Positions 1 through 8,346 of a stretch of 64,000 nucleotides of DNA are shown piece after piece. This DNA is from Desulfotruncus arcticus DSM 17038 (GTDB taxonomy: Bacteria > Bacillota > Desulfotomaculia > Desulfotomaculales > Desulfallaceae). The notes beneath the pieces are model-generated. The model made no database searches and was not told the origin of the DNA. It saw only the letters and a list, made by a program, of their open reading frames with translations. Every line of letters begins with the position of its first letter. Position 1 is the stretch's first letter. The position numbers were made by a program, and so were the translations under genes. The DNA lies in the NCBI RefSeq assembly GCF_900113335.1, contig NZ_FOOX01000009.1:1-64000 (forward strand). Direction: 5' to 3'.

Positions 1-260
1 CACATTTTACTACCTGCTTTATGTCCCTCATTATTTATCGATTATTGGAAAAGAAACTAGGAAATAAGTTTTCATGCAGTGAAATCATCAACGGATTGAA
101 AGAAATGAATTTCTATGAGATTAAGGGAGAGGGGTATATACCGACCTATACAAGAACCGAATTTACTGATGCACTACATGAATCTTTTGGTTTTCGAACA
201 GATTACGAGATTATAAAAAAGACACTGATGAAACAATTTTTTAGCATAACTAAAAAATAA
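1..260 (+). pseudogene. 3' end of an IS transposase (IS1634/IS1111-like), cut by the window edge
   Basis: The reading frame is open from the first bases of the window and stops at 258-260, so the gene starts outside. The visible residues (HFTTCF, then IYRLLEKKLG, then a Cys-Ser-x-x-Ile-Ile helix) resemble the C-terminal end of transposases of the DDE type seen in IS1634-like elements, where an RGHF-type motif is followed by a helix with LLEKKLG. A strong terminator hairpin follows at 290-333. Whether the rest of the element is intact cannot be seen. The family name is a recollection of motif style, not a search result. It may equally be an ordinary intact transposase whose 5' part lies upstream. 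Confidence 0.6.
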
Positions 261-289
261 AAAATATTACTCACTTTTTTAATAGTGCA

Positions 290-333
290 AAAAAGCTTGA
301 AGACCCTGCAAATACAGGGTCTTCAAGCTTTTT
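290..333 (+). terminator. Perfect 19-bp stem-loop terminator after the transposase
   Basis: The arms at 290-308 and 315-333 are exact reverse complements (AAAAAGCTTGAAGACCCTG) around a 6-nt loop, with T and A tracts on both sides, so it can end transcription in either direction. It lies 30 bp after the transposase stop and isolates the heat-shock promoter downstream. Confidence 0.85.
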
Positions 334-447
334 CATGGCTTATAACTGTCAAAGACAGGATTATAGCCTATAAATTCATTTCTTGTCAATACAAAAAAGT
401 TTTGGCATATACTTACCTTGGTCATGGTATTTTTTTCTGGAAACAGG

Positions 448-476
448 TTGACGGCATAAAAAATCTGGTATAGTAT
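448..476 (+). promoter_or_regulatory. Probable sigma-A promoter for the dnaK cluster
   Basis: TTGACG at 448-453 is followed by overlapping -10 candidates, TATAGT at 469-474 (15-bp spacer) and TAGTAT at 471-476 (17-bp spacer). The start of transcription would then fall around 481-485, inside the CtsR-like operator at 480-496. The remaining 200 bp to dnaK would be a long leader. A second TATAAT lies at 625-630 without a convincing -35. Confidence 0.5.
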
Positions 477-479
477 AAA

Positions 480-496
480 AGTCAGAAAAGGTCAAA
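480..496 (+). promoter_or_regulatory. CtsR-type heat-shock operator
   Basis: AGTCAGAAAAGGTCAAA matches the CtsR direct heptad consensus (A/G)GTCAAA-NAN-(A/G)GTCAAA with one mismatch. A third half-site, AGTCAAT, follows at 502-508. The site begins 6 bp after the candidate -10 at 469-474 and so covers the expected transcription start, which fits repression. CtsR normally controls clp genes, and clpB is in the downstream cluster. No CIRCE (HrcA) element was found there. Confidence 0.65.
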
Positions 497-696
497 GTTA
501 AAGTCAATAAGTTGCGGTCATTGCTTTAGTTTTAACAATTACATCTATGATGTAAAGTGTCCTGATGTAAAGATCAAATTGTTGACCTGGTTGCTGAGCT
601 TGTGGTTGGCACTAACTGTGGCGGTATAATATCATCTGGTCTGATTCAAAATACTGGTAAAATAATTTAGTTTTTTCAAAAAGGAGGTTTCAAAAT

Positions 697-2622
697 ATGG
701 GTAAGACAATAGGTATCGATCTTGGAACTACAAATTCTGTGGTATCTGTTATGGAAGGCGGAAAACCCGGGGTGATAGTGAATGCCGAGGGTTCCCGGAC
801 CACCCACTCTGTGGTGGCGTTTAAAGAGGACGGGGAAAGGCTTGTCGGCCAGGTAGCCAGGCGCCAGTCGGTATTAAACCCGTCCAATACACTATCCTCG
901 GTTAAAAGGTTCATTGGACGTAAATATTCCGAAGTGTCAGGAGAGCGGGAGCTGGTGCCTTACAAGGTTGAGTCAGGTCCCAATGACGCGGTGAGGTTCA
1001 ACATCAGGGGCAAGCAGTACGCCCCTGAAGAGGTATCAGCCATGGTATTGCGCAAGCTGGTGGATGACGCTTCCAAATACCTGGGCGAAAAAGTGACCGA
1101 TGCTGTCATTACGGTACCGGCCTATTTCAACGACGCCCAGCGGCAGGCTACGAAAAACGCGGGCAAAATCGCCGGTCTTAACGTGCTGCGCATTATTAAC
1201 GAGCCAACTGCGGCAGCTCTGGCATACGGGCTGGATAAAAAGGTTAACCAGACTGTTCTGGTCTTTGACTTGGGTGGTGGTACCTTTGACGTTTCAATTC
1301 TGGAAGTTGGCGACGGGGTGTTTGAAGTAAAATCAACCAACGGTGATACCCACCTGGGCGGCGACGATTTTGATAAAGCTGTTGTCGACTGGATGGCGGA
1401 AGAATTCAAAAAGGATTACGGTATTGACCTGCGCAACGACAAACAATCGCTGCAGCGCCTGACCGAGGCGGCTGAAAAAGCCAAGATTGAGTTGTCCACC
1501 ACGCTGGAAACGCAAATCAGCCTGCCTTTTATCACTGCGGATGTGGCGGGCCCGAAACACCTGGAACTGAAGCTGGCCCGGGCCAAGTTTGACGACCTGA
1601 CCCATCAGCTGGTTGAAAGATGTCGCGGTCCGGTTAAAGCGGCCCTGGCAGACGCCAAGCTTTCAGAAAAGGATATAGACGAAGTTATTCTGGTCGGCGG
1701 ATCATCCCGGATTCCGGCGGTACAAAAGTTGGTCCGTGAAATGACCGGCGGCAAAGACCCGCACCAGGGGGTCAACCCCGACGAGGTAGTGGCCATTGGG
1801 GCCGCAATTCAGGGCGGAGTTTTAGCCGGTGAGGTAAAAGATGTGCTGCTGCTGGATGTTACCCCGCTGTCACTGGGTGTTGAGACTCTGGGCAGTGTCA
1901 TGGCCAGGGTAATCGAACGCAATACTACCATTCCGGTGCGCCGCAGCCAGGTGTTCACCACCGCGGAAGATAACCAGCCTGCAGTGGATATACACGTGTT
2001 GCAGGGTGAAAGGGAAATGGCCAGGGATAACCGTTCTCTGGGGCAGTTTAAACTGGAGGGCATCCCCGCCGCGCACAGGGGCGTGCCGCAAATTGAGGTA
2101 ACCTTTGATATCGATGCCAACGGGATCTTGAAAGTAAGCGCCCGCGACCAGGGAACGGGTAAAGAGCAGGCCGTCACGATCAGCGGGTCGACCAGCCTGG
2201 ACCAGGCGGAAATCGACCGGATGGTGCGTGATGCCGAAGCCAATGCTGTTGAAGATAAAAAGCGCCGTGAGGAAGTGGAGGTCCGCAATGAGGCCGATAC
2301 TCTGCTGTACCAGGTGGACCGGCAAATCAAAGATTTGGGAGATAAGGTTCCCGTACATGAAAAGGGCCGGATTGAGCAGCTGCTGGAAGAGCTAAGATCC
2401 GCGCTCAAAGAAAACGCTGCGGTAGATCGCATTCGTTCACTAAAGGATGATCTGCAGCAAGCAGCTTACTCACTGTCTCAGGCGGCTTACCAGCAGGTAC
2501 AGACCGGCGCGGACACGGCCGATGGGGCTGGCTGCAGCGGTGGAACCTGCGGTGGCGGTCCCCAATATCACGGCGGTGACGACGTAATTGACGCCGAATA
2601 TGAGGAACGGCCCAATGCCTAA
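697..2622 (+). CDS. dnaK: Chaperone DnaK (Hsp70)
   Basis: ATP-dependent Hsp70 chaperone, cytoplasmic, 641 residues, a normal length. The N-terminal ATPase has the phosphate-1 motif GIDLGTTNS (5-13), the [10 protein letters not shown] stretch and a second phosphate loop, [12 protein letters not shown]. The substrate-binding domain and helical lid follow. The tail ends in the usual acidic [10 protein letters not shown] motif used for co-chaperone contact, but just before it is a CSGGTC segment (Cys613 and Cys618), which is unusual for DnaK. The start is set by AAGGAGG 8 bp upstream. The gene is not in an hrcA-grpE-dnaK-dnaJ operon. It heads a cluster with a divergent dnaJ, a cbpM-like gene and clpB, so it may be a second, specialised DnaK. 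A 220-bp spacer holding a repeat element separates it from dnaJ. Confidence 0.96.
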   Translation: MGKTIGIDLGTTNSVVSVMEGGKPGVIVNAEGSRTTHSVVAFKEDGERLVGQVARRQSVLNPSNTLSSVKRFIGRKYSEVSGERELVPYKVESGPNDAVRFNIRGKQYAPEEVSAMVLRKLVDDASKYLGEKVTDAVITVPAYFNDAQRQATKNAGKIAGLNVLRIINEPTAAALAYGLDKKVNQTVLVFDLGGGTFDVSILEVGDGVFEVKSTNGDTHLGGDDFDKAVVDWMAEEFKKDYGIDLRNDKQSLQRLTEAAEKAKIELSTTLETQISLPFITADVAGPKHLELKLARAKFDDLTHQLVERCRGPVKAALADAKLSEKDIDEVILVGGSSRIPAVQKLVREMTGGKDPHQGVNPDEVVAIGAAIQGGVLAGEVKDVLLLDVTPLSLGVETLGSVMARVIERNTTIPVRRSQVFTTAEDNQPAVDIHVLQGEREMARDNRSLGQFKLEGIPAAHRGVPQIEVTFDIDANGILKVSARDQGTGKEQAVTISGSTSLDQAEIDRMVRDAEANAVEDKKRREEVEVRNEADTLLYQVDRQIKDLGDKVPVHEKGRIEQLLEELRSALKENAAVDRIRSLKDDLQQAAYSLSQAAYQQVQTGADTADGAGCSGGTCGGGPQYHGGDDVIDAEYEERPNA

Positions 2623-2644
2623 TCGCATTGCGGCACCCGGTTTC

Positions 2645-2829
2645 ATCTCGTTAACCGCCGCTAAGACTCCCGCCTCGCATAAGGAAAGGGGACACACCTG
2701 CTGAAGCTTGGGTATTTCTCTGGGGACAGGAATGTCCCCAACTAATGGAGTTAAGCGGCGATAAACTCGAAATAAGTGCGACTAAGGTTCAGGTGGGGTC
2801 AAAACCCCACCTGAACCAAGTCTTCTTTA
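2645..2829 (+). repeat. Two-hairpin repeat, copy A (carries an inserted second element)
   Basis: Member of a five-copy family in this window (copies A to E). Order: hairpin 2 (arms CCGCCGCTAAGACTCCCGCCT and TTAAGCGGCG), the invariant linker CTCGAAATAAGTGCGACTAA, hairpin 1 (GGTTCAGGTGGGGT/ACCCCACCTGAACC), then AAGTCTTCTTTA. In this copy the loop and part of the right arm of hairpin 2 are replaced by a roughly 61-bp element at 2687-2747 with GGGGACA/TGTCCCC ends. The copy lies between dnaK and dnaJ in the same direction as the genes. Confidence 0.9.
2687..2747 (+). repeat. Nested small palindromic element inside repeat copy A
   Basis: It begins AGGGGACACACCT and ends AATGTCCCCAACTAATGG. A related sequence of about the same length interrupts copy E at 54117-54177. 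GGGGACA (2688-2694) and TGTCCCC (2733-2739) form terminal inverted repeats, and TGGGGACA-ggaa-TGTCCCCA forms a second hairpin at 2721-2740. Confidence 0.75.
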
Positions 2830-2845
2830 CTGGGGGTGGTGATCT

Positions 2846-3847
2846 ATGAGCGTTAAGTTTCAAGACTATTATCAGGTGCTTGGCGTCGGCCGCGACGCTA
2901 CTGAAAAAGAAATTAAAACGGCCTATCGCAAGCTGGCCCGCAAATGGCATCCGGATTTGCACACCGGCAAAGAGAAGGAAGCGGCGGAAGAAAAGATCAA
3001 GCAGATTAATGAAGCTTACGAGGTGCTTAAAGACAAGGCAAAGCGGGCCAAATACGACAGGCTGGGCGCCAACTGGCAGGCGGGACAGGATTTTCGCCCG
3101 CCTCCCGATATGGATGGCTTTACTTTCCATACCAACTTTGGCGGCGGCGGGGAAAGCGCTTTCAGCGACTTTTTTGAAACGCTTTTCGGCGGCGGTGCCG
3201 GATTTCGTCGCGCCGCCCGCCCGTCCCGGCGCGGTCCGGCCCGCGGCAGAGATATTGAAGCGGAATTAGAGCTTTCCCTGGAAGAGCTTTACCGGGGAGG
3301 GGAAAAGAACCTGCAGCTTTCGACCCGCGAGCTTTGCGCCGCCTGCGGCGGAGCCGGACATGACGGCAAATCTTTTTGCAGCGTCTGCGGAGGCACCGGT
3401 GAAAAAAGCGGCGTTAAAACACTGACGGTGAAAATTCCTCCCGGCGTAAGCGAGGGCAGCCGCATCAGGCTGAAAAACCAGGGCGGTGCAGGCTTAAACG
3501 GAGGAGGCTCAGGTGACTTATATCTAAAAGTACGGTTGCTGCCGCATCCGGCTTTCAAGGTTTCCGGCCAAGACCTGGAAACTGAGATTACTTTGCGACC
3601 CGAGCAGGCCGTTCTGGGCGACAGGGTTTCTGTTCCCACTCTGGATGGCCCGGTTAACCTGAAGATACCTGCCGGCATCCGGGTGGGCAAACGCCTGCGT
3701 TTAAAAGGCAAGGGGTTACCGGTCCGGGGCGGCAGGGGGGATGAGTACGTGCGGGTAAAAATAGATCTTCCTGAAAACCTGTCGGCGGAAGAAGAAAATC
3801 TTTACCGTCAAATAGCCGAACTCAGGAAAGGGGTGCAGGGGCAATGA
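2846..3847 (+). CDS. DnaJ/CbpA-like co-chaperone with a reduced zinc domain
   Basis: J-domain protein that stimulates the DnaK ATPase, 333 residues. The J domain spans about 5-70 with the HPD triad at 35-37. A Gly/Phe-rich stretch is at about 88-130 and a C-terminal substrate-binding beta region follows. Canonical DnaJ has four CxxCxGxG repeats, and CbpA has none. Here only two are present, CAACGGAG (Cys164/167) and CSVCGGTG (Cys178/181), enough for one zinc site. A strong GGGGGTGGTGAT precedes the ATG. The gene overlaps the next reading frame by ATGA coupling. The neighbouring cbpM-like gene supports a CbpA-type role. The gene name is left open because the protein is intermediate between DnaJ and CbpA. 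Confidence 0.92.
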   Translation: MSVKFQDYYQVLGVGRDATEKEIKTAYRKLARKWHPDLHTGKEKEAAEEKIKQINEAYEVLKDKAKRAKYDRLGANWQAGQDFRPPPDMDGFTFHTNFGGGGESAFSDFFETLFGGGAGFRRAARPSRRGPARGRDIEAELELSLEELYRGGEKNLQLSTRELCAACGGAGHDGKSFCSVCGGTGEKSGVKTLTVKIPPGVSEGSRIRLKNQGGAGLNGGGSGDLYLKVRLLPHPAFKVSGQDLETEITLRPEQAVLGDRVSVPTLDGPVNLKIPAGIRVGKRLRLKGKGLPVRGGRGDEYVRVKIDLPENLSAEEENLYRQIAELRKGVQGQ

Positions 3848-3878
3848 AGAAATATTATTTAGAACTGTATCCCATACT

Positions 3879-4139
3879 TTGCCCGTAACAGAAGATGAAA
3901 CATTAGTCGATCTGGAGTCACTGGAATTGCACCCTGAAATTATTGAATTATTGGCCGAGTTCGGCGTTCTTGAATTGCACCGGGGAGGTATCCGGGCCGA
4001 CCACGCGGCCAGGGCGGAAAAAATAATGAGATTACGCCGTAACCTGGGGGTTAACCTGTCGGGAGCAGCCATTATTCTGGAGCTTTTGGAGCGCATTGAG
4101 CAGTTGCAGGATCAAATTGAACATTTAAAGAGGAGGTGA
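3879..4139 (+). CDS. CbpM/MerR-like chaperone modulator, possible N-terminal frameshift
   Basis: A short helical protein, 86 residues from the TTG at 3879, resembling the CbpM family of J-protein modulators: a short winged-helix-like region ([17 protein letters not shown]), an Arg-rich stretch, then a C-terminal coiled coil ([18 protein letters not shown]). It ends 7 bp before the clpB start, and the clpB SD overlaps its last codons. The TTG has no Shine-Dalgarno. A better start is the ATG at 3844, overlapping the dnaJ stop as ATGA, but that frame ([14 protein letters not shown]) stops at 3886-3888. A -1 shift near 3876-3881 would join it to this frame. The protein is therefore either shortened, frameshifted or affected by a sequence error. 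Confidence 0.75.
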   Translation: MPVTEDETLVDLESLELHPEIIELLAEFGVLELHRGGIRADHAARAEKIMRLRRNLGVNLSGAAIILELLERIEQLQDQIEHLKRR

Positions 4140-4146
4140 ATGCTCA

Positions 4147-6741
4147 ATGGATATTAATCGCTATACGCAAAAATCAAGGGAAGCGCTGGCTGCCGCCCAG
4201 CAGCTGGCTGCTGAAAAACATCACCAGGAAGTTACCGGCAAACATTTGCTGGCTGTGCTGCTGGCACAGGAAGGCGGCATGGTTCCCCGGTTTGTGGAAC
4301 ATGCCGGAATGAACCCTGTTGATCTGGCCGGCAAGGTTGAGGCTTTATTAAAAAGAATTCCGGTGGTAACCGGCTACGAGGGTACGCTGCACCTGGGTTC
4401 CGGGCTGGCCAGAGTTTTGGCGCGGGCGGAAAAAGAGGCCCGGGATATGAAGGACGACTACGTGAGTGTCGAACACCTGCTTTTAGCACTGGTGGAAGAA
4501 GGCGAGCCGGAAACCGGGGAAGCCCTACGCCAGTCCGGGATAACCAGGGCTACACTGCTTAATTCCCTGCGCGCGGTCCGGGGGAACCAGCGGGTAACCG
4601 GGGAAAATCCCGAGGAAACCTATGAGGCGCTGGAGCGTTACGGCCGGGACCTGACCAAACTAGCGGCAGAAGGAAAACTGGACCCTGTTATCGGCAGAGA
4701 TAATGAGATTCGCCGGGCTATTGAGATACTATCAAGGCGTACCAAAAATAATCCCGTATTAATCGGGGAGCCGGGCGTTGGTAAAACCGCTATCGTGGAA
4801 GGTCTTGCCAGGCGCATAGTGGCGGGTGACGTGCCCGAGGGGTTAAAAGACAAGCTTATCATTGGCCTGGATATGGGATCGCTGCTGGCCGGGGCCAAAT
4901 ACCGGGGCGAGTTTGAAGAGCGGCTCAAAGCGGTGCTGAAGGAAGTGCAGCAATCCCAGGGCAGGATTATCTTGTTTATCGATGAACTCCATACCGTGGT
5001 GGGGGCCGGCAAGGCCGAGGGCGCCGTGGATGCGGGCAATATTTTAAAACCCATGCTGACCCGGGGCGAGCTGCGCACCATTGGTGCCACCACGCTGGAT
5101 GAATACCGCAAGCATGTTGAAAAGGACGCCGCATTGGAAAGGCGGTTCCAGTCGGTAATAGTTAACCCTCCCTCCGTGGAGGACACCATCTCAATTTTGC
5201 GCGGCTTAAAGGAGCGCTATGAGGTGCACCACGGTGTGCGTATTCAGGACGGCGCGCTGGTAGCCGCTGCGACACTTTCAGACCGGTATATTTCCGACCG
5301 TTTCCTGCCCGACAAGGCCATTGATCTGATGGACGAGGCGGCGGCCCGGCTGCGCACTGAAATCGACAGCATGCCGGCGGAGTTGGACCAAATTACCCGC
5401 CGTATTATGCAGCTTGAAATCGAAGAAGCCGCGCTGAGTAAGGAAAAGGATACCGTCTCCCGGGACCGGCTGAATAAAATCAAAAAACAGCTGGCGGAAT
5501 TACGCGGCGAAGCCGATGCCATGAAGGCCCGGTGGCAGGTGGAAAAACAGTCAATTTCCAGAGTGCGCCAGATTAAAAAGGAAATTGAAGAAACCCGCCA
5601 GGAAATTGAGCGCGCCGAGCGGGATTACGACCTGAACAGGCTGGCGGAACTGAAATACGGTCGTTTGAACGACCTGGAGCGGCGCCTTAAAGCGGAAGAA
5701 GAGAATTTGGCAGGCAAGCAAAAGCACGGTATGCTGCTTAAAGAAGAAGTAGATGAAGAAGATGTGGCCAGGGTAGTCAGCCGCTGGACCGGCATCCCGG
5801 TGAGCAAATTGATGGAAGGCGAGAAAGAAAAACTGATCCACCTGGATGATGAACTGCACAAGCGGGTCATTGGGCAGGACGAGGCGGTACGGGCGGTGGC
5901 CGATGCCGTTCTGCGGGCCCGGGCCGGCATCAAAGACCCCAACCGGCCCATTGGCAGTTTTATTTTCCTGGGACCCACCGGAGTTGGCAAGACCGAGCTG
6001 GCGCGGGCGCTGGCCCAGTCACTGTTCGACGACGAGCGCAGCATGACCAGGCTGGATATGTCCGAATACATGGAAAAACATGCTGTATCCCGTTTAATCG
6101 GGGCCCCGCCCGGCTATGTCGGCTACGAGGAGGGCGGGCAACTGACGGAGGCGGTGCGGCGCAAGCCTTATTCCGTAATCTTGCTGGATGAAATAGAAAA
6201 AGCCCACCCGGACGTATTTAATATCCTGCTGCAGCTGCTGGACGACGGCAGGCTGACTGACGGTCAGGGGCGCACCGTTAACTTCCGGAATACGGTGGTA
6301 ATTATGACCTCCAATCTCGGCAGCCAGGAAATATTAGGTCAGCAGGAGCGGGGCGGGGATTTCGACCAAATGAAGGCCAGCGTGTTGGGCATACTGCGGA
6401 AGCACTTCCGGCCCGAATTCCTCAACCGGGTGGATGAAATTGTAGTCTTCCACGCCCTCAACCAGGCCCAGGTACGGCAAATTGCCGGCCTGCTGCTGGA
6501 AAAACTGGCTATGCGCATCACTGCCGGAACGGGCATAAAATTTAGGTGGGATGACAGTGCTTTAAACTACCTGGCCAACAGAGGGTATGAGCCTGCCTAT
6601 GGCGCCAGGCCCTTAAAACGGCTGATCCAACAGGAAGTTGAAACGGCGGTCAGCCGGATGATTATCAAAGGCGCGATTGCGCCGGGAGATACTTTGACAC
6701 TTAGTTCCGATCAAGGCGAACTGCAATTGATTAAAGAATAA
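4147..6741 (+). CDS. clpB: Disaggregase ClpB (Hsp100)
   Basis: AAA+ unfoldase that extracts proteins from aggregates with DnaK, 864 residues, full length. Order of domains: Clp N-domain repeats (about 1-145); first ATPase with Walker [10 protein letters not shown] and Walker B ILFIDELH; a long coiled-coil middle domain (about 410-525, rich in E/K/R), which distinguishes ClpB from ClpC and ClpA; second ATPase with GPTGVGKTE and [14 protein letters not shown]; and the C-terminal D2-small domain. No ClpP-binding IGF loop was noticed, as expected. The start is set by AAGAGGAGGTGAA. It closes the heat-shock cluster, which fits joint regulation with dnaK by the CtsR-like site. It ends 8 bp from the convergent CapA-like gene. 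Confidence 0.97.
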   Translation: MDINRYTQKSREALAAAQQLAAEKHHQEVTGKHLLAVLLAQEGGMVPRFVEHAGMNPVDLAGKVEALLKRIPVVTGYEGTLHLGSGLARVLARAEKEARDMKDDYVSVEHLLLALVEEGEPETGEALRQSGITRATLLNSLRAVRGNQRVTGENPEETYEALERYGRDLTKLAAEGKLDPVIGRDNEIRRAIEILSRRTKNNPVLIGEPGVGKTAIVEGLARRIVAGDVPEGLKDKLIIGLDMGSLLAGAKYRGEFEERLKAVLKEVQQSQGRIILFIDELHTVVGAGKAEGAVDAGNILKPMLTRGELRTIGATTLDEYRKHVEKDAALERRFQSVIVNPPSVEDTISILRGLKERYEVHHGVRIQDGALVAAATLSDRYISDRFLPDKAIDLMDEAAARLRTEIDSMPAELDQITRRIMQLEIEEAALSKEKDTVSRDRLNKIKKQLAELRGEADAMKARWQVEKQSISRVRQIKKEIEETRQEIERAERDYDLNRLAELKYGRLNDLERRLKAEEENLAGKQKHGMLLKEEVDEEDVARVVSRWTGIPVSKLMEGEKEKLIHLDDELHKRVIGQDEAVRAVADAVLRARAGIKDPNRPIGSFIFLGPTGVGKTELARALAQSLFDDERSMTRLDMSEYMEKHAVSRLIGAPPGYVGYEEGGQLTEAVRRKPYSVILLDEIEKAHPDVFNILLQLLDDGRLTDGQGRTVNFRNTVVIMTSNLGSQEILGQQERGGDFDQMKASVLGILRKHFRPEFLNRVDEIVVFHALNQAQVRQIAGLLLEKLAMRITAGTGIKFRWDDSALNYLANRGYEPAYGARPLKRLIQQEVETAVSRMIIKGAIAPGDTLTLSSDQGELQLIKE

Positions 6742-6749
6742 CAACATTA

Positions 6750-7916
6750 TTATCTTGCTGCTGATTCTAAACTACTGTCCAGGGAAAACAAAAACTCCGG
6801 GCTCAACTCGTCAGCCACCTGCTTTAGCCGCTGGTAATCATCAGCGGTTAGCAGCGGGTCGGCTTTGTTTTCATAATCTTTAATGGCTTGATTTACCTCC
6901 AGTATTCTGTAATGCTGCTTGCCGCTGACCCGGTAGGTATCCACCCAGGTTGGTATCAGTTTGATTTCACGCAGGGTTGTTAGGCCGCTGCCAAGATCTT
7001 TATCAAGTGCCAGGTTGATTAGTAAGCCACTGTCTGAGTACCTCCAGCGCTGGTTGGAAATAAAATTGCCCAGTGAATAAATAACGAATTTCTTCTTTTC
7101 AATGTTATCTTCGGTCATAGTTCTAATTTCCGCCGGCTCAACAACATGGGCGTGGTTGCCCAGAACAACATCAACACCGGAGTCAAATAAAAAATCAACC
7201 AGTTCCTTTTGCTCTTTGTCGGGATAGCGGCTGTATTCGATGCCGAAATGGATACAGGCGATAATAATATCCACCCCGGCATCTTGTATAGCTTGCAGCT
7301 CTTTTAATATTGCCGGGCGGTTCACAACATTAACCAGGTAAGGTTTGTCAGCCGGCACAGGAATACCGTTGGTGATAGTGGTATAGTTGATGATTCCCAC
7401 CCGAATGCCTTTAATGGTTTTAATTAAAGGTTTGCTTTTGGCCTCTGCGCTGCTGTATGTTCCGACATGGTCCAACCCCGCGGCCTCAATATTGCCAAGG
7501 GTGGCGATAACGCCGCCCGTTCCCTTGTCCAGGCTGTGATTGTTGGCGGTGAGAAAAAGGTCAAAGCCAACTTTTTTCATTTCTCCGGCCAGATCGGCCG
7601 GGCAGTTAAAAACGGGATACCCTGAATAGCCGTATTCCGCGCCGGCCAGGCGGGTTTCCAGGTTGGTGATACTGTAATCGGCGTTTTCAATCAGCCCCTG
7701 CACCGGCGTAAAGATGTGGCTGAATTCATAGCTGCCTGATTCCGGGTTTTTAACCGATTGGATTACAGGCATATGCATCAGCAAGTCACCCACCGCCACT
7801 ATATGAATGCTTACCTGGCGTGGTTCAGGCGGGGGGGCTGTTTTAACGTTAGTGGCAGGTTCGGCCGAACATCCGGTCAATAACACCAGCAAATATAGTA
7901 AAAATCTTTTGTTAAT
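6750..7916 (-). CDS. CapA-family (PGA capsule synthesis-like) lipoprotein
   Basis: Metallophosphatase-fold protein of the CapA/PgsA family, exported and lipid-anchored. The core shows AVGDLLMH near the N-terminus, ITNLETRLAG, TANNHSLD, IIACIHFGIEY and LGNHAHVVEP, the metal-site motifs of the family. The predicted signal peptide reads NKRFLLYLLVLLTGC, with LLTGC as lipobox. The frame can only include this peptide if translation starts at ATT (7914-7916), which is preceded by AAGAAGGGG at good spacing. The next candidate, TTG at 7892, would cut the signal peptide in half and has no SD. The substrate is unknown: family members act in poly-gamma-glutamate export, but no capsule genes are nearby. 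Confidence 0.85.
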   Translation of the reverse strand: MNKRFLLYLLVLLTGCSAEPATNVKTAPPPEPRQVSIHIVAVGDLLMHMPVIQSVKNPESGSYEFSHIFTPVQGLIENADYSITNLETRLAGAEYGYSGYPVFNCPADLAGEMKKVGFDLFLTANNHSLDKGTGGVIATLGNIEAAGLDHVGTYSSAEAKSKPLIKTIKGIRVGIINYTTITNGIPVPADKPYLVNVVNRPAILKELQAIQDAGVDIIIACIHFGIEYSRYPDKEQKELVDFLFDSGVDVVLGNHAHVVEPAEIRTMTEDNIEKKKFVIYSLGNFISNQRWRYSDSGLLINLALDKDLGSGLTTLREIKLIPTWVDTYRVSGKQHYRILEVNQAIKDYENKADPLLTADDYQRLKQVADELSPEFLFSLDSSLESAAR

Positions 7917-7963
7917 GATAAACCCCTTCTTTAAAAAAGTATAAAATCATAATAGCTAAAACA

Positions 7964-7985
7964 AAACCCCGGCAGTCCGGGGTTT
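7964..7985 (-). terminator. Terminator of the 59-aa Cys-rich gene
   Basis: AAACCCCGG at 7964-7972 and CCGGGGTTT at 7977-7985 pair around CAGT. On the minus strand the stem is followed by TTGTTTTAG. It lies 8 bp after the stop of the small gene and before the CapA-like gene. Confidence 0.8.
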
Positions 7986-7993
7986 ATTGTCTT

Positions 7994-8173
7994 TTAACTA
8001 CAACACTTGCATTTTCCCGAATGGGATTCTCCCCATTCGTCAGTGAGCTGTTTTTTACTGACAAAGTCGTCACAAGGCCTGCTGCTGGTTTCGACAGGCT
8101 TATTTGTTTTTTCACACATTGCGGCCTCAATAGCCTTCCATTGTTTAAAATGCAAGCAATCTTTACAGAGCAT
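7994..8173 (-). CDS. Small Cys-rich protein (59 aa), unknown function
   Basis: An open frame with a clear ribosome site (GCAGGGGTGAAATA before ATG) and its own terminator, so I take it as a real gene. The 59 residues contain seven cysteines: an N-terminal LCKDC pair (Cys3, Cys6), Cys20, Cys34, and a C-terminal KCKCC cluster (Cys55, 57, 58). This pattern suggests zinc or iron-sulfur binding rather than disulfides, since no signal peptide is present. I do not recognise a named family. It stands alone between the CoA-transferase and the CapA-like gene, all on the minus strand, but separate terminators flank it. Confidence 0.7.
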   Translation of the reverse strand: MLCKDCLHFKQWKAIEAAMCEKTNKPVETSSRPCDDFVSKKQLTDEWGESHSGKCKCCS

Positions 8174-8280
8174 TATTTCACCCCTGCCCCTGCGAATAAT
8201 TAGTTAGCCTTTCTAATTATAAACAAAAAAAGGGAAATTCGCCAGATATAAACCGCAGATAAAATAAATAATAAAAAGAA

Positions 8281-8305
8281 AACCCCGGGCATTATATCCC
8301 GGGTT
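8281..8305 (-). terminator. Terminator of the CoA-transferase gene
   Basis: CCCGGG at 8284-8289 and 8298-8303 form the stem, extended by AA/TT. On the minus strand it is followed by the run TTTTCTTTTTATT. It lies about 40 bp past the stop codon. Confidence 0.8.
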
Positions 8306-8346
8306 AATTTTTATGCGGTATGCCTTCTTTCCTCAGAGGTTCTTTT

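Noticed and set aside
582-630. TTGACC (582-587) and TATAAT (625-630) as the main dnaK promoter
   Set aside because: The spacer of 37 bp is far too long; the pair at 448-476 is better.
1809-2432. 207-codon frame on the strand opposite dnaK
   Set aside because: Ser/Thr-rich translation typical of a shadow frame over a conserved coding region, no ribosome site.
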